Part shown: positions 55,201 to 64,000 of the stretch, one piece after another
Layout of the letters: each line of letters begins with the position of its first letter
Numbering within the stretch: position 1 is the stretch's first letter
NCBI GenBank assembly: GCA_037127255.1
Contig: JBANSL010000001.1
Span: 34,215,001 to 34,279,000, forward strand
From: Persicaria tinctoria
Lineage: Eukaryota > Streptophyta > Magnoliopsida > Caryophyllales > Polygonaceae
Length of the DNA stretch: 64,000 nt
Direction: 5' to 3'
Position numbers and translations under genes: made by a program
Notes under the pieces: generated by a model
The model's input: only the letters and a program-made list of their open reading frames with translations
Told to the model about the DNA's origin: nothing
Database searches by the model: none

Positions 55201-58200
55201 TTGAGGACAACCAAGGGAATTCCAAAGAGCTCCTTGTCCAAAACCTTTTCACTTGACTTTGGCAGAGTTAACAGGCAGATATAGTGCCTTTACAAGATAT
55301 ATTCCAAAAGCAGAACTCATTCTAGAGGCTAGTCCTCTTATTTACAGTGGTAGTACGCCAATACTCCCTGAGGCACACACTATGACAACAGTAAAACTAG
55401 TTACTCCACATCCAAGTGACTGTGCTTCTCCATCTCAACCTTGAGCCTACCAGATTATAGTAATATCCCTTCCTCTCCATGTCCATGACATATACATACT
55501 GTTAGCATGCTTACATTAATTAGTTGGTTGCTACAGGCTTTTAATGTTAAATACATTAATTAGATTTTACAGCTGTGTAAAGCTGTTTACTTTTTCTGAT
55601 GCATTTATTCTTTGCATCTTCCTAGTTTGTTCTCTTTATATTCTGTACCTTTCTTAGGAATACAAAGAACTGATTCTCCTCTTCTCCATCTCTCTCTTTA
55701 CTCTCTCATTTCCTAACATGGTATCAGAGCTTAAGGTGTTCTCCTAAGCTTATTTTTATGATTTACTTCAGCCTTCATTGCTGAAACTTTCTGGTTTCTC
55801 CAGCCTTCATTGCTGAGAACCTTTTTCCTGTTTTCTCAGCCTTCATTGCTGAAAAATTTCTTCTAGTTTCAGCATTCATTGCTGAAATTACTCTCTTTTC
55901 ATTCTCAGCCTTCATTGCCAAAGAAATTTAACCTTTAAAGGATGACAATCCTCACAATTGAAGATTCTTCAAATGCCAACTGGAATGCAAATACTGGGGG
56001 CACAAGTGTTGCTGATTTTGAAGGCCAATCTGCAAGTGCTCCATTCACTCTTGCTTTATCAGGTAATATCTCACATTTTTTACACTCTAGAGCTTCTGAG
56101 GAGTCTCGACCCACACAATGGATCATAGACTCAGGTGCCACAAACCATATGGCCAATTCCTCACAACGGTTTCAAACTTACCGGTCAAACCCTAAAAACA
56201 TGAGAGTCTGTACGGCTAATGGGTCTTTTACTCCTGTTGTTGGCCAAGGAACCATACGTCTCTCAGCTACACTTGTCCTTAAAAATGTGCTTTATGTCCC
56301 TGAATTGTCTATAAATCTCATCTCCACTCAAAAGCTTACAGCAGACCTTAATTGTCATGTTATTTTCACACCCTCTTGTTGTATTTTAGAGGACCAAGAT
56401 TCAGGAAAGAGGATTGTGATTGCTAAGGTGAAGAATGGTCTCTATCACCTTGAATTGCCTCGGGACAGTCCCCACATCCAAGCTTTGTCCACCACCACAA
56501 ATGCTGGCTCCATTTGGCTTTACCATTATCGCCTTGGTCATCCTTCTTTTTATATGTTAAAACATTTGTATCCAAATATGTTCCAAGGAATTGATGTTTC
56601 ACAGCTTCATTGTGAAGTTTGTGAGTTAGCCAAGCATACCCGTGTCTCATTTCCAATAAGTGCTAAGAGGAGTGTTTCTCCTTTTCAACTTATTCATAGT
56701 GACATTTGGGGACCTTCTCCTCTATCCAGTGTCTCCGGTGCCCGCTGGTTTGTTACACTCATTGATGATTGTACTCGTACAATGTGGGTATTCCTCCTCA
56801 AAAACAAGTCTGATGTCAGCCATATTATTCCCACCTTCCACACCATGGTTCAAAACCAATTTGGCACCAAAATCCAAAGGATTCGAACCGATAATGCTAA
56901 GGACTATTTTAATCAGACCTTGACATCTTTCTTTCAATCCCAAGGTATTATCCATGAATCCTCTTGTGTTTATACACCTCAACAAAATGGTCTTGCCGAG
57001 AGGAAAAATAGACACATTTTAGAGGTAACCCGTGCCCTTCTTTTTACCAACAATGTTCCCAAATTCTATTGGGGTGAAGCTGTCCTCACTGCAGCTCGTC
57101 TTATTAATAGGCTTCCTTCTAAGGTTCTTCAATGTAAAAGCCCTCTTGAGTGTCTTCGAGAATTCTATCCCCAACTGGAGATCATTCTCTGATCTTGAAC
57201 CGAAAATTTTTGGGTGCACTACATATGTCCATGTTCACAATTCTCAAAGAGGGAAGTTAGACCCAAAAGCTATCAAATGCATCTTCCTTGGCTATTCTGC
57301 CACTCAAAAGGGATACAAGTGTTATAACCCTCTTACCAAAAAGATGTACATCTCCATTGATGTAACATTTTCAGAAAAGTCACCATTTTATTCTCAAACC
57401 AAGGCTCCAGATCAAGAGCAACTACCCTTTGTTCCAGAAAAGACTTTCCCAAACTTAGACTTGGATCTCGAAATTTCTCCAAATAAACTTGCCCCTACTC
57501 CTCCACTTGAACCTAGTGCACCTTATCCAAGCTATCCTTATGTTTATTCAAGGAGGGTAGAGACCGATCTGATCCAACAAGTTCAAACATCTCCTGAATC
57601 TGAACCCGGTAACACTACTTCCCAAGGCATGGAACCTGAGCCTAATGTCATTCCCTCTAACCCTACATCTTCTGAACCTATTACTTGTGAATCCAATGAC
57701 TCTCCTAGTTCAGATAATGATGTACCCATTGCCATCAGGAAAGGCATTCGTGAGTGCACAAAAAGGCCTTTGTATCCATTATCCAACCATGTGTCCTTGA
57801 ACCGTTTCTCTGCATCCCACCAAAAGTTCATTCAAAACCTTCACAACATTTCTACACCTAAGAACCTTTCAGAAGCTCTAAAGAAAAAAGAGTGGAGAGA
57901 AGCCATGAAAGCAGAGATGATCGCTCTAGAGAAAAATAATACATGGGAAATTGTTGACAAGCCAGCGGGGAAGAATGTTGTTGATTGCAGGTGGATCTTT
58001 GCTCTTAAATACAACGCAGATGGGTCATTAGAGAGGTACAAGGCCCGCCTTGTAGGTAAAGGCTACACTCAAACATATGGAATTGATTACCAGGACACCT
58101 TTGCACCCGTTGCGAAAATGAATACAGTGAGGATACTGTTGTCATTGGCAGCTCACTTTAATTGGCCTCTCCTCCAGTATGATGTGAAGAATGCTTTCCT

Positions 58201-61200
58201 TCATGGAACTTTGGATGAAGAAATCTACATGAGGGTGCCACCACGCTTTACTTCTCTTTCTTCTAACAAAGTATGTCGACTAAAAAAGGCTCTTTATGGG
58301 CTTAAACAGTCACCAAGGGCTTGGTTTGGGCGGTTTACAGCAGTGATGAAGGGCGCTGGTTATAAGCAAAGCCAAGGGGATCACACTTTGTTTGTCAAAC
58401 ATTCAGCTTCAGGGGGAGTGACCATTTTATTAGTCTACGTTGATGATATCATTGTCACCGGTGACAATGAGCTGGAAAAGGAGCAGTTGAAGAAAAAGTT
58501 AGAAGCTGAATTTGAGATCAAAGCTCTTGGTAAGCTCAAGTACTTCCTTGGTATTGAGGTAGCTCACTCTTCTAATGGGATTTTTATCTCTCAACAGAAG
58601 TATATCACAGATTTGTTGAAAGAGACAGGTAAAAGTGGTTGTAAACCAGCTTCTACTCCCATTGATCCAAATCACAAACTTGGGCACTTCAAAGATGACC
58701 CACAAGTGGATAAAGCAATGTATCAACGATTGTGTGGGAAATTGATCTATTTATCTCATACTAGGCCGGACATTGCTTATCCCGTTTCTGTCATAAGTCA
58801 GTTTATGCATGACCCGAGACAATCTCATCTTAGTGCAGCCTATCGCATACTTCACTACTTGAAAGGGTGTCCAGGTAAAGGTATACTCTTCAAAAGAGGA
58901 AACAAGTTGACCATAGAAGCTTTCACAGATGCGGACTATGCTGGTTCCATTGTTGATAGAAGATCTACCTCTGGATATTGCATGTTTCTTGGAGGAAATC
59001 TTGTTACATGGAGAAGTAAAAAACAGAATGTTGTGGCCAGATCTTCTGCTGAAGCTGAATTCAGAGCTCTAGCACATGGCTTATGTGAGATGTTGTGGTT
59101 AAGAATCATTTTGGCTGATCTAAAGATAAAATGGGAGGGACCTATGGTTCTAAATTGTGACAACAAATCTGCTATTAGCATTGCTCATAACCCTGTCCAA
59201 CATGATAGGACCAAACATGTGGAGATTGATAGACACTTCATCAAAGAAAAACTGGAGGAAGGAGTGGCCCGAATTGCCTTTGTCAAGTCAGAAGATCAGC
59301 TTGCGGATTTGCTCACTAAAGGATTCCATTGTTCCAGATTTGAAAAGTTAACTTCCAAGCTTGGATTGGTCGACCTCTACCATCCAACTTGAGGGGGAGT
59401 GTTAGCATGCTTACATTAATTAGTTGGTTGCTACAGGCTTTTAATGTTAAATACATTAATTAGATTTTACAGCTGTGTAAAGCTGTTTACTTTTTCTGAT
59501 GCATTTATTCTTTGCATCTTCCTAGTTTGTTCTCTTTATATTCTGTACCTTTCTTAGGAATACAAAGAACTGATTCTCCTCTTCTCCATCTCTCTCTTTA
59601 CTCTCTCATTTCCTAACACATACACTGATAGACAAACTATGCACATAGCAGGGAAATTGTATATAATGAGTCTATATAAGGTGTCATCAATGATAGAGAA
59701 TGATGAAGTGTTAATCTATTGTTGGGAAAAAGCCTCCCTTTATAATTACAGAAGAAGACTCTTTAAGTGACTCCTGTAATCACTAACTACACCTAGGAAC
59801 TCACATATTAAATGTCCCAGGGAATAAACTACATCAGCTAATAATTGTAGAAGTATTAATTTAATCTAGGGACTTTATCTAACAGCTGTATTAGCATTTA
59901 TATTAGCTAACAATCGGTATCATGGGATCAAATGTTGAAAAGATGCCCATTAGATTGGAGACAAGGGGAAAAAAAAAAGAGAAAGCAATTTGACCTGTAT
60001 GAGCTTTGAAGCATGGACGCATTAGACCCTCGCCAGTCACAACCTCATACATTGGATGGGACATCTGAAAGAACTCTGGTTTCCTGGCAGAGACTATCAC
60101 CTGGAAGACAATATTCATTCCCAGAAAACATTTTCAAATAAGCAAACATTACATTGCTATTACTAAGAGGCTGGTGCCATATTTATACTAATAATTCTCC
60201 CCGCTTCTAGCTTATCCTAGAAGCTTTTATCCTAACTGCTCATGTTTGTATCATTTTCCATGAAGTTTTTACAAGGTGGTTTCACGATCATCAATTGATG
60301 TCAAGGATCCCCATCGAAGAAGTTGGTCAAGAAGGTTTTCAAGCAGCGAATCAAGAAAAAAACATCAATGTCTTAAGCCCATAGACGAATCGAGTAATTT
60401 GACTTGAAACAAGGTACAAGAGATAACTCGTGGCTGAACAAGATGTAAGATATGTGGTTTTGCTACTACTGTGTATTTCCTATGGGATCAAGAAAGAGTC
60501 AAGAGGTAATGCATGGCTGAACAAGATGAAGAGATGTGGTTTTGCTACTGCTGTGTATTTCCTAAAGAATGCTAGAAATAACACACTTTTGTAGAACAAT
60601 GATCCACGTATTGATGATATTATGTGTATGATTAAGATGCACGAGCACAAGGTAATTGTTAGACCTCTGAATTATTATGTGGAATTGGGCTAGGCATTCA
60701 AAGGAAGGGGCAGTGTCATGAGAGTGGGCAGTTAGAGGAATTTGCTAGTGTCACATGGCTGTTAGGAGTTGTTAGTCACAACCCATATTAGTGTACATAA
60801 GGAGTAGTCCTCTACGTTTATATCAAGCAGTGGTGATTAAGTATCTTTACTAGTTGAGCAAGGCTCTCTAGTGGCCAATTTGGGATATCCCAACTGGTGG
60901 TTACCCTCTCAGATCCCTGAGACTTTGTCCTGGTATGTTCTTGTTTTCCCTTTGTGAGGTAATGAAATATATTGTCTCGTATCAACCTATGTATCTTAAA
61001 CTACATGACGCTCACTTAAGATCCTTTTGGTTTGACAGATTGCAGTCAATGGATTGACCATGGCCACTTCTGTATATGCCCTATACACAGGTTTTTCCTA
61101 CATAGATTTTAATCATTTATGATAGCTTTTTCCAGTTGAAATTTTCTTTTCACAAAAAAACATAAATTTTAGTTCAAAAATAGAAGTCTTTCTAGGCTTA

Positions 61201-63228
61201 AATTTTAGTTTGAAAATATAAGTACTTTTAAGTTTCTAGGTATTGGGATACGAGAATTGTTACTTTTTGACTTTTTTTCTCAAATTTTATTGGTTGATAA
61301 GGGTTGCGGATAATTAATGAGGGGTATAAGGTAATAAGTTTATGATTTCCTTAATTTGTGTGCAAATGTCTAAAAAGACATTCTTTTAAACGGAGGTAGT
61401 ATCTTGTAAGCAATCGGATAGTAAGGATACCTAAACCAACAACCCACGGACAAAACTACTTGTAATAAGACTAGTGTGTTGAGATGTTTAACAGTTAATT
61501 TCATTAATCATATGTCAGCAAAAAATTGTAAAAAAAAACATTAAAATAAAGATATCAACACATGACCATGGGACAAAATTTGCATGTGTAGCATAAAATG
61601 ACAAAATAAATGACGCAGGCATATGCCAATTCAAATACACACTATTAATCAGGCATAGCAATTTTGCTCAAGGTGAAAAATGTCAACCTCTTTGATCCTT
61701 TTGTTTGATGCCATTTATATATTATTTTACTTTTCACTTCAATTGAAAAGTGGGATATGCCAATAGCAAAAGAAAAAAATTTCCATGTTCATCTTTGTAT
61801 CAAAAGTTGCATGTAAAATTGCATCCTTTAAACGAACTTACCATGTCAAATAGATCCCTCCAATTCATGTCATTTGGAAGGAATCTGTTGAAGGAGTGCT
61901 GCATCATTTTGTCTGTATAATGATAGTCTGAGTTGGTTATAAGCACCAACTTCTTGCCTGCCTGACAAGTGCAACATCCAAGTGAAACAACTCAACCTTA
62001 CAATCTTCTGAATCATTTATGAGAAAAGCAAAAGCCAATGAGCTGCTTTTACCTCTTTTTGATCCAAAAGTGCCAAAGGTAGTTCAGGATCAGGCTCCAC
62101 AAATAATTCTGGCTTAGACATTATCTCACTCTGCAATTTGGGTTCTTAATTAGATGAAATTTCTCGGAAAGTAGTACATAGACTGTGCTTAGTACAAAAC
62201 CTTAAGCCTGCCTTCTACATGAGCTCTGAACAAAGCCTTGCCAACAGCCTGAACCAAAATTGGACATGGATACAGTATTATGATAAGTTCTTTTGATGGA
62301 AACAGTGAAACTATCAAATAATAAAGTCTTTAAAGAAATTCATCGATAATTACCCTATACAGCCCCTTGTAATCAAGGGGACCAACCTCAGATGCCACTG
62401 ATCCATCATCCAACCTATCAACCATCTGAAAGAAAAATGTGTCATACTATCAAGGCTAATATCATAATCAGAAATGGTAGTTACAGAGTTATGAACTTGC
62501 AGGACTAGCTTCTAGGAGTACTCGTCATTTACCCAAAAAAAAAAGATATTAGGAGTACTCTGTGCATTGAGAAGTTCTTAAGTTACTAGGTATAGATGTA
62601 TCAAATGATGTTTAACAGCCAATAAAATAATTTACCTTTTTTTTGGGTGGGGATAAAACAATTTACTACATAAGGATTTTTTTCAACTAAAATTTTGAAA
62701 AGGAAAGTCATACTACAACAAGCATGATGGCAGCATGTCGTGGCAGAGGTCAGCCCATGAAGAGCCAGAAAGAAGTTACTACCTCCGATCCAAAATGTAA
62801 GTCGTTTGACTTTTTAACACGTATTTTAAGGAGCTAAAAACTATATAATATATTAACTTTTTTATTATTATTTTTTTACAATTCAATACTTATTACCAAC
62901 AAATATTAAGTTGTAAAAAAATAATTTTAAAAAAGTTGATATTTTATATAGTTTTGGGCTTCTTGAAATACGTGTTGAAAAGTCAAACGACTTATATTTT
63001 GGATCGGAGGGAGTATTAGACAAGACCTAACTCTTCTAAGCTTCCATTTACTTGGAAATTGGAATGACTAGGCACTTTACACTAGAGCATTCTGCAAAAT
63101 TAAAGAGAAAAAAAAAAGGAATACCTGCATGTAAGCCACTGCTTCTGAAACAGAAAATAACGTGTTAAGGAACTCCCATCGAGTTTCTTTCCGAAGATCT
63201 ACAAGTTCTCTCCCATAGACATCACTTC
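50996..63228 (-). CDS. HAD-superfamily 5'-nucleotidase (IG type), 3' portion, 12 exons
   Basis: Exons in coding order: 63228-63125, 62425-62354, 62248-62201, 62130-62053, 61961-61842, 60100-59995, 54207-54044, 53922-53788, 53553-53423, 51529-51467, 51263-51185, 51070-50996 (stop). All joins are GT-AG and in phase, 1175 nt in total. Signatures: VYGRELVDLRKETRWEFLNT, ALLDQKEAGKKLVLITNSDY, VTGEGLMRPCFKAHTG, SGGSAQMVENSL, ILYVGDHIYTDVSQSKVHLR (HAD motif with the metal-binding aspartate), GDLFNQLRLALQRR, WGFLSRAGLWDKSH and SNFLHYTPFMYFRSQEQ. The family removes phosphate from nucleoside 5'-monophosphates. The first HAD motif (DxDxT) and the start codon lie beyond the right edge. A hAT sits in the intron 51530-53422 and a copia element in the intron 54208-59994, yet no exon is damaged. 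Confidence 0.92.
51890..52290. repeat. AT-rich (TAA)n / (TTA)n low-complexity block
   Basis: Imperfect trinucleotide repeats, longest near 52105-52141 and 52245-52283. Part is probably the microsatellite tail of the adjoining RTE fragment. Confidence 0.8.
52284..52670 (-). pseudogene. C-terminal fragment of an RTE-type non-LTR retrotransposon protein
   Basis: A 121-codon frame: DVCVDLMGSSPLTQSGISDF, PGRAVVDAARCKC, GYGFLPFSFTSLGELDTDAV, KFSVSQDAGARAAGYIFTRL, VGAQIVSRLPTNFL then stop. I remember this as the conserved end of a reverse-transcriptase-type protein common in plant genomes, probably RTE-like. The stop is followed in minus sense by (TAA)n, the usual RTE tail. It is intact over this stretch but only a 5'-truncated end, inserted in the hAT. 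Confidence 0.6.
54208..55499. other. Intron sequence of the 5'-nucleotidase gene left of the copia element
   Basis: No exon or other gene seen; unmatched short frames only. Together with 59619-59994 it forms the original intron of about 1.7 kb before the copia insertion. Confidence 0.6.
55500..55718 (+). repeat. Copia 5' LTR
   Basis: 219 bp, TGTTAGCATGC to TTTCCTAACA. Contains TTCTCTTTATATTCTG, a plausible TATA region. Confidence 0.93.
55719..55730 (+). other. Copia primer-binding site (initiator tRNA-Met)
   Basis: TGGTATCAGAGC follows the 5' LTR directly, the standard plant copia site. Confidence 0.93.
55767..55921 (+). repeat. Five hairpin-forming repeats in the copia leader
   Basis: CAGCCTTCATTGCTGA recurs at 55767-55785, 55800-55816, 55836-55855, 55867-55886 (as CAGCATTCATTGCTGA) and 55903-55919 (degenerate). 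The first four can pair TCAGC with GCTGA around a 7-base loop. They lie between the priming site and the first coding frame, where packaging signals are expected. Confidence 0.8.
55942..57192 (+). CDS. Copia protease-integrase (frameshifted from the rest of pol)
   Basis: A 416-codon frame. WIIDSGATNHM near residue 65 is the protease active site. The GAG-pre-integrase HH-CC zinc region has HYRLGHPSF and CEVCELAKH. The integrase catalytic residues are in FQLIHSDIWGP, RIRTDNAKDYF and TPQQNGLAERKNRH. The frame leaves homology after about SPLECLREF, where a one-base shift moves pol to the next frame. Upstream of the protease only some 60 residues remain (SADF- and SASAPF-containing leader), far too short for Gag. 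Confidence 0.88.
   Translation: MTILTIEDSSNANWNANTGGTSVADFEGQSASAPFTLALSGNISHFLHSRASEESRPTQWIIDSGATNHMANSSQRFQTYRSNPKNMRVCTANGSFTPVVGQGTIRLSATLVLKNVLYVPELSINLISTQKLTADLNCHVIFTPSCCILEDQDSGKRIVIAKVKNGLYHLELPRDSPHIQALSTTTNAGSIWLYHYRLGHPSFYMLKHLYPNMFQGIDVSQLHCEVCELAKHTRVSFPISAKRSVSPFQLIHSDIWGPSPLSSVSGARWFVTLIDDCTRTMWVFLLKNKSDVSHIIPTFHTMVQNQFGTKIQRIRTDNAKDYFNQTLTSFFQSQGIIHESSCVYTPQQNGLAERKNRHILEVTRALLFTNNVPKFYWGEAVLTAARLINRLPSKVLQCKSPLECLREFYPQLEIIL
57170..59392 (+). CDS. Copia integrase end, reverse transcriptase and RNase H
   Basis: This frame is open from 57032, but homology starts at about PNWRSFSDLEPKIFGC. Then come CIFLGYSATQKGYKC (integrase end), WIFALKYNADGSLERYKARL (reverse transcriptase start), YDVKNAFLHGTL, LKQSPRAWFGRF, ILLVYVDDIIVTG with the catalytic YVDD, and RNase H (TDADYAGSIVDRRSTSGYC, SSAEAEFRAL, DRTKHVEIDRHFIKEKL, QLADLLTKGF). 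About 740 codons with no stop. All catalytic motifs look intact. Confidence 0.9.
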   Translation, partial: PNWRSFSDLEPKIFGCTTYVHVHNSQRGKLDPKAIKCIFLGYSATQKGYKCYNPLTKKMYISIDVTFSEKSPFYSQTKAPDQEQLPFVPEKTFPNLDLDLEISPNKLAPTPPLEPSAPYPSYPYVYSRRVETDLIQQVQTSPESEPGNTTSQGMEPEPNVIPSNPTSSEPITCESNDSPSSDNDVPIAIRKGIRECTKRPLYPLSNHVSLNRFSASHQKFIQNLHNISTPKNLSEALKKKEWREAMKAEMIALEKNNTWEIVDKPAGKNVVDCRWIFALKYNADGSLERYKARLVGKGYTQTYGIDYQDTFAPVAKMNTVRILLSLAAHFNWPLLQYDVKNAFLHGTLDEEIYMRVPPRFTSLSSNKVCRLKKALYGLKQSPRAWFGRFTAVMKGAGYKQSQGDHTLFVKHSASGGVTILLVYVDDIIVTGDNELEKEQLKKKLEAEFEIKALGKLKYFLGIEVAHSSNGIFISQQKYITDLLKETGKSGCKPASTPIDPNHKLGHFKDDPQVDKAMYQRLCGKLIYLSHTRPDIAYPVSVISQFMHDPRQSHLSAAYRILHYLKGCPGKGILFKRGNKLTIEAFTDADYAGSIVDRRSTSGYCMFLGGNLVTWRSKKQNVVARSSAEAEFRALAHGLCEMLWLRIILADLKIKWEGPMVLNCDNKSAISIAHNPVQHDRTKHVEIDRHFIKEKLEEGVARIAFVKSEDQLADLLTKGFHCSRFEKLTSKLGLVDLYHPT
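59388..59399 (+). other. Copia polypurine tract
   Basis: CTTGAGGGGGAG directly before the 3' LTR. Confidence 0.9.
59400..59618 (+). repeat. Copia 3' LTR
   Basis: Same 219-bp sequence as the 5' LTR by eye, ending CCTAACA and followed by the duplication CATAC. Confidence 0.93.
60101..61841. other. Large intron of the 5'-nucleotidase gene
   Basis: 1.74 kb between exons. No coding match. Around 61380-61400 the sequence TTTTAAACGGAGGTAGTA resembles one end of a Stowaway element, but I cannot find its partner. Confidence 0.55.
62779..63013. mobile_element. Stowaway-type MITE in an intron
   Basis: Ends CTACCTCCGATCCAAAATGT and the complement of TATATTTTGGATCGGAGGGAG, with TA duplications at 62777-62778 and 63014-63015. 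It is 235 bp and shares its core (AAAACTATATAA, TATTAACTTTTT) with 2713-2949. It sits between the first two recognised exons of the 5'-nucleotidase gene. Confidence 0.87.
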
Positions 63229-64000
63229 CTTGCATAGAAAAAAAAAACATTGTTCATACACAATGCAGTTTTCCCTTTAATTGAAGAAATATTGAATAAG
63301 GACACAATCAACCCAAATGTCAATTCTTCAGTAGGGCAGATAGGGCTTGCCGTGATTATTTGAGCTTAGGCATGGTTATTTGAGAATGTAAATGGCTACA
63401 CTCTTGGATCTTACAAATGAATCTCTTGGTTTGGTTTCCATTATCTTTTGTAATCCTCTTCTTTCTTTTATAGATTTACCCATTTCAAAAAAAAAAAACC
63501 CCATTGAATCAGGTTCAGATCATGCCAAGAAAATTATAGGTTTATGCCGTTGCCTTTTGAGAATAAGGTTTTTTAGGTTATTATTGAGCATAAATTGACG
63601 TAACCTACTGGAGTACTATGTAATGGTAAAAATAATCTAGGCTTATTTAATTAATTCAAAAAAAAAATATTATCTCATGAAATGGTTCAAGTAATCAGAC
63701 AATACCAACCAGACCTTTACCTACAGCGTATAAAATTCGATCTGTGATAAGATGTGTAGTTACTAGTTATGGCCTTTGATTCATTTTTAGCGGCAAAGTT
63801 TAATGTGTCTAGTTATTAACCAACGCTGACGAGTTAGGCAAATAAAGCATACTTGATACATGGGATAGAATTATAGACTTACCTTTTAATAGCATTCCAA
63901 GTTTCCAATATATTCTGTTCTTACATTAAAAATCTCACCTTTTATAAAGGTAAAACTCATGGTTTAAGTTCTGCATCCAAGTGAAATGAAAATAAAGCTT
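63229..64000 (-). other. Upstream part of the 5'-nucleotidase gene, mostly intron; one possible 32-bp exon
   Basis: A possible micro-exon lies at 63914-63883: CAG before it, AG|GTAAGT after it, and its last reading phase joins correctly to the exon at 63228 to give IYWKLGMLLKG. I cannot confirm it without a homologue. The rest shows no exon; the gene begins beyond the window. Confidence 0.4.

Larger units (their letters stand above)
55500..59618 (+). mobile_element. Ty1/copia LTR retrotransposon lacking gag, in an intron
   Basis: LTRs 55500-55718 and 59400-59618 (219 bp, identical by eye, TGTTAGC ... CCTAACA) with exact duplication CATAC (55495-55499 and 59619-59623). Priming site and polypurine tract are present. 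The body is 3.7 kb: protease, integrase, reverse transcriptase and RNase H follow one another, but the usual Gag domain and its zinc knuckle are missing. One frameshift splits pol near 57170. It runs antisense to the host gene. Identical LTRs mean a very recent insertion, so Gag must have come from another copy. Confidence 0.94.

Noticed and set aside
60580..61010. Possible solo LTR in the large intron (TGTTAGACCTC ...)
   Set aside because: No matching right end or 5-bp duplication could be found.

Overview
This is plant nuclear DNA, most likely a eudicot. It has GT-AG introns, Stowaway and hAT elements, L1 LINEs carrying a C-terminal RNase H, Athila-like and Tat-like Ty3/gypsy elements and a Ty1/copia element. 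The only apparently functional host gene is the 3' part of a HAD-family 5'-nucleotidase on the minus strand at the right end. The rest is transposable elements and host-gene relics. I read no rRNA or tRNA gene and no CRISPR array.

Layout. 1-9,600: a copia relic, a 1.7-kb hAT (1821-3544, perfect 8-bp duplication) with a Stowaway MITE inside, a broken polyamine-transporter gene (4048-5176), another MITE and a diverged LTR-like copy (about 7200-8899). 9,613-41,410: one L1 LINE (minus strand) split by a 27.6-kb Tat-type LTR retrotransposon (11898-39546, duplication TTACC). That element is itself split inside its reverse-transcriptase region by a 9.2-kb Athila-like gag-pro element (22036-31217, duplication CCAAG). 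The Tat 3' LTR later took a 5'-truncated LINE and then a 1454-bp tandem duplication. 41,742-46,764: an inverted-arm DNA element holding a probable solo LTR, which holds another hAT (duplication CGTATGCG). 47,035-50,650: an internally deleted hAT transposase, a pentatricopeptide-repeat pseudogene and a second L1 with a small hAT in it. 50,996-64,000: the 5'-nucleotidase gene. Twelve exons join in phase although one intron holds a hAT (51709-53143) and another holds a copia element (55500-59618, identical-looking LTRs) that lacks gag.

Two patterns are not explained by the element annotation. First, the 10-bp pattern TCGANNTCGA recurs about 36 times in the Athila-like element, in LTRs, gag-pro coding sequence and 3' spacer alike, and also in the diverged LTR copy at 7.3-8.6 kb. 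Second, the Tat LTRs and 3' untranslated region carry a repeated module with conserved outer arms (CTACGTA / TACGTAG) whose inner stems differ in sequence at each site yet stay self-complementary, which suggests a maintained RNA or DNA fold.

All boundaries come from reading by eye. Family names rest on remembered protein motifs, not on searches.
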